From Rhodococcus sp. ABRD24 (GTDB lineage Bacteria > Actinomycetota > Actinomycetes > Mycobacteriales > Mycobacteriaceae), in the NCBI RefSeq assembly GCF_004328705.1, contig NZ_CP035319.1:1984001-2048000 (forward strand): 64,000 bases of DNA, in the 5' to 3' direction. Of this stretch, positions 58,820 through 64,000 are shown piece after piece. Numbering within the stretch: the stretch's first letter is position 1; the number at the start of each line of letters is the position of its first letter. A model generated the notes under the pieces. The model saw only the letters and a list, made by a program, of their open reading frames with translations, had not been told where the DNA came from and did no database searches. The position numbers and the translations under genes are program-made.

Positions 58820-59524
58820 CTAGCTCTCCTGTCGTCGTGCCGGGGGCGTCCTGCGCTCCTCGGCCATGTGCGCCTGGGCCGCCGACCAGAGCCGGTACCC
58901 GACCAGCGCGTGACTCTCCTGGATCCGGTGGATGCTCTGCGACCGGATCGTGATGCAGTAGTCCAGGTCCTCGCTCGCCGCCATGCGTCCGCCGTCATGT
59001 CCGGCGAACCCGATGGTGAGCAGCCCGCGTGCCCGCGACTCGGCGAGCGCGATCATGAGGTCGTCGGAGTTACCCGACGTCGACAACGCGATCGCGATGT
59101 CCTGTGCCCGGGCGTGCGCGATGATCTGACGCGAGAAGACCAGGTCGAAGCCGACGTCGTTGCCGAGCGCGGTCACCACAGCCTGATCTGCCGCGAGCGA
59201 CCATGCCGCGACCGGGCGCCCGAGCGCCGGACGGCTGAACAGAGATGCGAGTGTGGCGGCGTCGGTGGAGCTGCCGCCGTTGCCGAAGGTGTAGAGCCGA
59301 CCGCCTCTGCAGAAGCGCTCGGCCATCTGCCGGCCAGCCTCGGCAATCTGCTCACCCCACTCGGTCAGCGAATCCTGCTGCAGTCGTGCGCTCTCCGCAG
59401 CCTTGCCACGGGCGGATGCGGCAAGGTCGTCGAGCAGCGCACCGGCCCCTTCCTCGTGCGCGTCGATGAACGGATACAGGAAGTCCGTACCCGTGACGCT
59501 GTTTTCCGGGGTCGTGCCCATCAC
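58820..59524 (-). CDS. SIS-domain (GmhA-like) protein of the hyp operon
   Basis: 234 residues. YTFGNGGSSTDAATLASLFS and ALSTSGNSDDLMIALAESRA are the phosphosugar-binding signatures of GmhA-like isomerases. Close in form to sedoheptulose 7-phosphate isomerase, but its place between hypE and the SIS-HypC fusion suggests a maturation-linked task. The GTG at 59524 overlaps the upstream stop; an ATG follows directly. Confidence 0.85.
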   Translation of the reverse strand: MMGTTPENSVTGTDFLYPFIDAHEEGAGALLDDLAASARGKAAESARLQQDSLTEWGEQIAEAGRQMAERFCRGGRLYTFGNGGSSTDAATLASLFSRPALGRPVAAWSLAADQAVVTALGNDVGFDLVFSRQIIAHARAQDIAIALSTSGNSDDLMIALAESRARGLLTIGFAGHDGGRMAASEDLDYCITIRSQSIHRIQESHALVGYRLWSAAQAHMAEERRTPPARRQES

Positions 59525-60261
59525 CGCACCTCCTCGTCCGGGTCGATTCGGGCGATCGCGGCACCGCCGTGAATCAGCAGCAGATCGTCGGGGGCGATGT
59601 CCTGGATCAGGGTCGCATCCACTTCTTCTTCACCGACGGCGGTGCGGACGAGGGCACTATCCAACGGATTCCCCGGCGCCACCACCACTTCCGCGAGCCG
59701 GCCCTCGTCGCTGCAGGTGACGCAACCACCGTCGGCGCACTCGTCATCGGATATCCGCAACAGCCCCGGATGCTCGAAGCACACGTGCGTCAGTTCCCAC
59801 AGCAGGTGGTACATCAGCACGAACCGGCCCGTCGCCGGCACCATCGGATCGTCGGAGTCCACCCACAGGATGTGGTTCGCGGAACCGGGTTCGGGCCGCG
59901 GGCCGGAGCCGATCCAGATCGTGTCGGTACCCCATGCCGGCGCCCGGCGCATGATCTCACGCACCTGGGCCTGATCGGCCGAGGCCACCGCAAGGATGAC
60001 GTCACCGGGTCGGCTCGCAACCCGGCATTGCGCCACCGGATCCGGCTCGACCAGCGATACCGACGGCAGTGCCCGCTTGCCCATGATCACCGGATGCACG
60101 AACTCGACCGCGACGTGGTGCGCATGGGGCTCCCATTGCGGGGACACCACCCACAGCGTGGCACCGGCGTTGAATCGACGTGCGAGCGACAGCGCCGTGG
60201 CGGCCAGATCGGCCGACAGATCGGTCCCGATCAATTCGACGTTCGTCTCGCTGGTGGTCAT
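59521..60261 (-). CDS. SIS-like domain fused to a HypC-like domain
   Basis: 246 residues. The N-terminal 160 residues look like a nucleotide- or sugar-binding Rossmann domain (GDVILAVASADQAQVREIMR, DTIWIGSGPRP). The last 75 residues are HypC-like (CVTCSDEGRLAEVVVAPGN, then IAPDDLLLIHGGAAIARID). The Met-Cys end of true HypC is replaced by an internal ECADGGCVTCSDEG with three cysteines. Such fusions are known next to actinobacterial hyp genes. The stop and start overlap its neighbours. Confidence 0.78.
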   Translation of the reverse strand: MTTSETNVELIGTDLSADLAATALSLARRFNAGATLWVVSPQWEPHAHHVAVEFVHPVIMGKRALPSVSLVEPDPVAQCRVASRPGDVILAVASADQAQVREIMRRAPAWGTDTIWIGSGPRPEPGSANHILWVDSDDPMVPATGRFVLMYHLLWELTHVCFEHPGLLRISDDECADGGCVTCSDEGRLAEVVVAPGNPLDSALVRTAVGEEEVDATLIQDIAPDDLLLIHGGAAIARIDPDEEVR

Positions 60262-62639
60262 GATCGCACCTCGTTCCTGGAACCCGGCTTCGCCTCGAGA
60301 ATCGCCTGGCCGAGCACGGCCTGGCCCAGCGAGAGCCCGCCGTCATTGGGCGGTACCCGGTGATGGGTGAGGACCTCGAGCCCCGCGGTCCGCAGGTGAT
60401 GCTGCAGCAAGGCCGTCAACGTCCTGTTCTGGAATACTCCCCCGCTGAGCCCCACCATTGCGGCCCCGGCCTCACGAGCGACGCCGACTGCGAGTTCTGC
60501 GGTGGCCGATGCCAGGGCGCAATGGAATCCGAGCGCCAACGCGGCAACGGGGGTTCCGGAGCAGACCCCCGCGACGAGTTGCTCGCACAGCGTCTCGAGC
60601 CGCAGCACATCGCCTTCCACCTGCAGCTCCACCGGCGCCGGGCGGTCAGCGGTGCGGGCCAGGGCCTCCAGCTCGATCGCGGCCTGCGCCTCGTAGCTCA
60701 CCCGCTGCCGGACGCCGAGGAGTGCAGCGACACCGTCGAACAGGCGGCCGATGCTCGTGGTCCGCACACAGCCGATTCCGGATTCGAGCTGCGCTGCCAC
60801 CAAGGCTCGTTCGGCTGAGGTGAGGGCTCGCACACACGGCAGATCATCGATGTCGTCGATGCGTGCCTCGTGCAGCAGCGCGAGCGCCACCCGCGCCGGG
60901 TTGCGCACCGCGACGTCCCCGCCCGGCAGGCTGAACGACTGCAGGTGCCCGGCGCGGCGGGCGTCGAGAATGCTCGGTCCGACGAGCAACAGCTCCCCAC
61001 CCCAGACAGTGCGGTCGCAGCCGTACCCGGTCCCGTCGAATGCTATGCCCAGCAACGGCGCTCCGGCCAGGTGCCCGCCGAGTAGGCCGTGCTCGGCGGC
61101 GAGTGCGGCGATGTGGGCGTGATGGTGCTGCACGGTCGCGATCCCGACGCCCGTACGATCGCTGAGATCCTCGGCCCAGTTCCGCGTCGAGTAACCAGGA
61201 TGCTCGTCCGCCACCACCAGCTCCGGGCGGACGTCGTGCAGTGACATCATCCGCTCGACGGACGACTCGAATGCGCGGCGGCTCTCGAGGCTGCCCATGT
61301 CGCCGAGATGGCCGGAGCAGAAGGCAAAGTCCTGCCGCGTGAGACAGAAGGTGTTCTTCAGCTCAGCGCCGACGGCCAGCACTGTCGGGCCGGGATGGTC
61401 CAGGACGATCGGCAGCGGCACGTATCCGCGCGAGCGGCGAACGGGAAGAACCGCATCGTCGACCACTGTGACCACCGAGTCCTCGCATGGCGTGACGATG
61501 TCCCGGTCATGCATCAGGAACACGTCGGCGATCGCGCTCAGGCGTTGCCGCGCAGCTTCGTTGGTGAAGCACAGCGGCTCGCCACCGAGATTGCCCGACG
61601 TCATCACCAGCAGGCGCGGTGGGCCCACCGCGGAGCCGGGCACCGGCGCGAACAGCAGGTGGTGCAGTGGCGCGTAGGGCAACATGATTCCGATCTCGTC
61701 GAGATCGGGCGCGAGGTTCGGGGCTGGGATATCGCTGGATCGACGCCGCAGCAATACGATCGGCCGCGCGGCGCTCGCCAGAACCTCGGCCTCGGCATCG
61801 GAGATCGTGCACACCTCGTGGGCGGCGTCGAGATCCGCCGCCATCACGGCGAACGGCTTGGCCGGACGGTGCTTGCGCTCACGTAGTCGCTGCACCGCAA
61901 CGGGATCGGTGGCATCGCACACCAGGTGGAAGCCACCTATCCCCTTCACCGCGACGACACCGCCCGAGGCGATTTCGCGCTGCACGCGCCCCAGCACCGC
62001 GTCGACGCCGTCGAGGCGCCCGCCGTCGCATTCTGCGAAGATCCGCGGGCCGCAGTCCGGGCAACAGATGGGCTGCGCGTGATACCGGCGGTCGGTGGGA
62101 TCGGCGTACTCGCGGGCACACCGCGGGCACATCGGGAACGCCGCCATCGTCGTGGCCGGACGATCGTAGGGCAGATCTGTGACGACCGTGAACCGCGGTC
62201 CGCAGTTGGTGCAGTTGACGAAGGGGTGCCGATACCGGCGGTCGGACGGATCTGCCATCTCACGGATGCAGTCCGCGCAGATCCCGACGTCCGGGGGAAG
62301 CAGCGTCCGTGCACCCCGGGTGTGCCGGCTCGGGACGATCCGGAACCCGCGCTCGCCGCGTGTCACGGTCGGCTCCACCGAAACGTCGACAACCATCGCG
62401 AGCGGCGGCGCATCTCGGCGGAGCGCCACTGCGAACTCGGCTAGCGCCGCGGCAGTGCCCTCCACTTCGATGAGCACACTCACCTCGTCGTTTCCGCAAT
62501 ATCCGGCCAGCCCCAGTTCTCCGGCCAGCCGTGCGACGAAGGGACGGAAGCCGACGCCCTGCACGACGCCGCGGACCGTCAGCCGGTGCCGCTCCACCGG
62601 CACCGGGGCCGCCGCGACGCGAGCTTCGGCCGTCCTCAC
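60258..62639 (-). CDS. hypF: Carbamoyltransferase HypF
   Basis: 793 residues. It makes the carbamoyl group for cyanide synthesis from carbamoyl phosphate. Order: acylphosphatase (RGVVQGVGFRPFVARLAG), zinc fingers (CADCIREM, CTNCGPRF, CPRCAREY, CCPDCGPR), YrdC-like (SGGVVAVKGIGGFHLVCDAT) and Kae1-like (VQHHHAHIAALAAEHG, DGTGYGCDRTVWGGE). All domains are intact. GTG overlaps the hypC2 stop. Confidence 0.97.
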   Translation of the reverse strand: MRTAEARVAAAPVPVERHRLTVRGVVQGVGFRPFVARLAGELGLAGYCGNDEVSVLIEVEGTAAALAEFAVALRRDAPPLAMVVDVSVEPTVTRGERGFRIVPSRHTRGARTLLPPDVGICADCIREMADPSDRRYRHPFVNCTNCGPRFTVVTDLPYDRPATTMAAFPMCPRCAREYADPTDRRYHAQPICCPDCGPRIFAECDGGRLDGVDAVLGRVQREIASGGVVAVKGIGGFHLVCDATDPVAVQRLRERKHRPAKPFAVMAADLDAAHEVCTISDAEAEVLASAARPIVLLRRRSSDIPAPNLAPDLDEIGIMLPYAPLHHLLFAPVPGSAVGPPRLLVMTSGNLGGEPLCFTNEAARQRLSAIADVFLMHDRDIVTPCEDSVVTVVDDAVLPVRRSRGYVPLPIVLDHPGPTVLAVGAELKNTFCLTRQDFAFCSGHLGDMGSLESRRAFESSVERMMSLHDVRPELVVADEHPGYSTRNWAEDLSDRTGVGIATVQHHHAHIAALAAEHGLLGGHLAGAPLLGIAFDGTGYGCDRTVWGGELLLVGPSILDARRAGHLQSFSLPGGDVAVRNPARVALALLHEARIDDIDDLPCVRALTSAERALVAAQLESGIGCVRTTSIGRLFDGVAALLGVRQRVSYEAQAAIELEALARTADRPAPVELQVEGDVLRLETLCEQLVAGVCSGTPVAALALGFHCALASATAELAVGVAREAGAAMVGLSGGVFQNRTLTALLQHHLRTAGLEVLTHHRVPPNDGGLSLGQAVLGQAILEAKPGSRNEVRS

Positions 62640-62938
62640 GACCTCCCACCGCCTACGACTGGGTCTCCGCCTGTGACAGCGTCGCCGTCGTCAGACGAAG
62701 ACGAGCGCGGACGACCCATCAGTTCTAGACCCGACATCGCCCGTTCCGCACCGGCCCGGTCCACGCGTTCGACGGCGAACCCCATGTGGATCACCACCCA
62801 GTCGCCGGGCGCCAGAGCGGTGTCCTCGAGCATGCCGATGTTGACCTTGCGCTCGCTGCCCTCGACGTCGACGAGAGCGAGCTGACCGTTGTATCCGTCG
62901 AGCATGCCGATCACCCGTCCGGGAATACCAAGGCACAT
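62636..62938 (-). CDS. hypC: Hydrogenase chaperone HypC (copy 2)
   Basis: 100 residues. MCLGIPGRVIGMLDGYNGQL with Cys2, then LAPGDWVVIHMGFAVERVDR. A Ser/Asp/Gly-rich tail of about 28 residues is extra. ATG at 62938 after GGAGGG, chosen because Cys must be residue 2; a GTG three bases upstream is in frame. Possibly specific for a different client from copy 1. Confidence 0.93.
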   Translation of the reverse strand: MCLGIPGRVIGMLDGYNGQLALVDVEGSERKVNIGMLEDTALAPGDWVVIHMGFAVERVDRAGAERAMSGLELMGRPRSSSSDDGDAVTGGDPVVGGGRS

Positions 62939-62941
62939 CAC

Positions 62942-63460
62942 TCAGCCCTCCGATCCGACGGTGCGACAGCGCTCGGGCGCATCCGCACCGAGTTCGCTCA
63001 GGAGCCGACCGATCGCCTCGATCGCACCGTCGACCGCCGCAGCCACCGGCGCGGACAGCCCGATACCCTCGGCGACGCAGGCCGCCTGGCAACCGACGAC
63101 GATCGTCCGCGGCAGCGTGCCGCCGAGAGCTTCGACACTTGCGAACACCGATCCGGGATCCATCGCGTGCGCATCGAGTTGAGTTGCGATCCCGGTCTTC
63201 CCGGGATCGACCTCGAACACCCGTACCGCGCCCGGGTTGCCCCGACCGGGGACGGCATCCACCAGGATCAGCGCGTCCCAGTCACCGAGCAGGTCGTACG
63301 CCAGGTGCATGCCTCCGATGCCGTAGTCCACCGCCCGGACACCGGTCGGCAGCGGACCGGCCGCCACTCTCCCCAGCACCGCCGGCCCGAAGCCGTCGTC
63401 GCCGAGGAAGATGTTGCCGATACCGGCCAGGAGAATCCGGTGCGTCGTCTCGGGCGACAT
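62942..63460 (-). CDS. [NiFe] hydrogenase maturation protease (HybD/HyaD type)
   Basis: 172 residues. LAGIGNIFLGDDGFGPAVLG is the signature with the first metal Asp, LILVDAVPGRGNPG the second, and QLDAHAMDPGSVFA the His. It removes the C-terminal peptide of the large subunit after nickel insertion. The gene follows the 39-residue protein by four bases. Confidence 0.94.
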   Translation of the reverse strand: MSPETTHRILLAGIGNIFLGDDGFGPAVLGRVAAGPLPTGVRAVDYGIGGMHLAYDLLGDWDALILVDAVPGRGNPGAVRVFEVDPGKTGIATQLDAHAMDPGSVFASVEALGGTLPRTIVVGCQAACVAEGIGLSAPVAAAVDGAIEAIGRLLSELGADAPERCRTVGSEG

Positions 63461-63464
63461 GCCA

Positions 63465-63584
63465 TCACATCCGACGCATACGCAGGTAGCGCTGTATGTC
63501 CGGGATCGAGCGCACCGTGATCCACACGCCCGCGGCGGCGACCGCGGCGAGGAATACGGTGGAGACCATACCCATTGCCCTCAT
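63465..63584 (-). CDS. 39-residue membrane peptide (DUF6893-like)
   Basis: A single helix (VSTVFLAAVAAAGVWITVRS) with a basic tail IPDIQRYLRMRRM. ATG follows GAGGAGAGG, its start overlaps the previous stop (ATGA), and the protease starts four bases later, so it is a real member of the operon. Small proteins of this form occur with actinobacterial hydrogenases; I believe DUF6893. It may anchor or assemble the complex. Confidence 0.75.
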   Translation of the reverse strand: MRAMGMVSTVFLAAVAAAGVWITVRSIPDIQRYLRMRRM

Positions 63585-64000
63585 GACTGCCTCTCCTCTC
63601 GATCGAGCGCTTCACTGCCCGGCGTCCGCAGTGGTTCCACCTCGTCAGGCGCGAAGTACAGGTATCGGCCGTACCAGTCGTGCAGTTCGGCGGCCGGATC
63701 GTCCACCAGCACGACACCGATGTGGGTGCCGCCGTCCACATCGGCGTGTACCGTCGCGACCCGCGCCACCTGCCCGGCAAAGAACAGATCCTGCGCGTCG
63801 GCCCGCCGGGACGGCCGCAACCGCACCAGACCGCCCTTGGCAATCCGCACTCCCGACACCAGGACGCCATCCGCATCGGGTCGAACACTGTTGTCGGCAG
63901 CGGGATCCCACCACGGGACATCGTCCGGCACGTCGGGAACCAGACCGCTCGGCGTGACGAAGGTGGGAGGCGCGAAGTCGCCGGGTTGCAAGGCACGGTT
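63581..64000 (-). CDS. Hydrogenase-cluster protein, N-terminus off the right edge
   Basis: 139 visible codons up to the stop at 63581; the frame is open to the edge (NRALQPGDFAPPTFVTPSGL). A TTG at 63991 could be a start but has no ribosome-binding site visible, so I treat it as partial. A DDVPWWDPAADNSV motif and YGRYLYFAPDEVEPL suggest a beta-rich domain. Domain family not recognised. Overlaps the 39-residue gene (ATGA). Hydrogenase structural genes probably lie further right. Confidence 0.7.
   Translation of the reverse strand, partial: NRALQPGDFAPPTFVTPSGLVPDVPDDVPWWDPAADNSVRPDADGVLVSGVRIAKGGLVRLRPSRRADAQDLFFAGQVARVATVHADVDGGTHIGVVLVDDPAAELHDWYGRYLYFAPDEVEPLRTPGSEALDREERQS

Noticed and set aside
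1..64000. Mobile elements, prophage, tRNA attachment sites
   Set aside because: No transposase, integrase, tRNA or phage structural gene was found; gene order is consistent with core actinobacterial DNA plus catabolic operons.

Overview
The window is high-GC, gene-dense DNA from a mycolic-acid actinobacterium, most likely Rhodococcus or a close relative such as Prescottella or Nocardia. An MmpL3-type transporter sits in a gene neighbourhood matching the Mycobacterium tuberculosis Rv0204-Rv0211 and Rv0223-Rv0225 blocks (from memory). GTG starts are frequent, and many genes carry a -10-like hexamer exactly six bases before the start codon, the mark of leaderless mRNAs. I see no rRNA, tRNA, transposase, phage gene or CRISPR array. 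The species cannot be fixed from the sequence alone.

Layout. 1-6.5 kb: glycosyltransferase (cut by the left edge), methyltransferase, ROK sugar kinase, aldehyde dehydrogenase behind a KstR-type operator, and a KimA-like permease. 6.5-11.1 kb: an SDR, the cysteine pair cysK-cysE, and GTP-dependent PEP carboxykinase. 11.4-23.1 kb: the mmpL3 block, with a small EF-hand-like protein, a pair of GTPase-like membrane proteins, trmB, a NYN-domain protein, mmpL3, a DUF1707 protein, a PerM-type membrane protein, a class III adenylate cyclase and a UPF0104 protein. 23.1-26.3 kb: a GntR regulator divergent from leuA, whose 5' region holds a Leu-Leu-Leu leader peptide and a hairpin (attenuator), then a YceI protein.

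26.4-37.9 kb: a phenylacetate catabolic cluster. paaZ, an EthD-like gene and paaI face paaF-paaH-paaG-paaABCDE-paaK, followed by a TetR regulator. Four copies of one palindrome lie in front of these units, so the regulator (called PaaR here) probably controls all of them. PaaK makes phenylacetyl-CoA, PaaABCE epoxidises it, PaaG isomerises the epoxide, PaaZ opens the ring, and PaaF/PaaH carry out beta-oxidation. No thiolase (PaaJ) is present. 38-45.9 kb: an HxlR/NmrA divergent pair, a DUF3054 protein, a POT peptide transporter, and a tightly overlapping acyl-CoA dehydrogenase / APH-like / SDR / phosphatase operon with a TetR regulator. 45.9-50.2 kb: two tandem lipoprotein PBPs, one active and one that has lost all three catalytic motifs, plus a small uncharacterised protein. 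50.4-52.1 kb: an ABC-F ATPase with a structured leader.

52.2-64 kb: an ECF-type nickel/cobalt importer (M, N, Q and O components) facing a hydrogenase-maturation operon (hypD, hypC, hypE, SIS protein, SIS-HypC fusion, hypF, second hypC, protease, 39-residue protein and a gene running off the right edge). Together these supply nickel and build a [NiFe] hydrogenase whose structural genes probably lie just beyond the right edge. hypA and hypB are not in the window. A roughly 63-base inverted-repeat element occurs three times between genes (1801, 41267, 45831).
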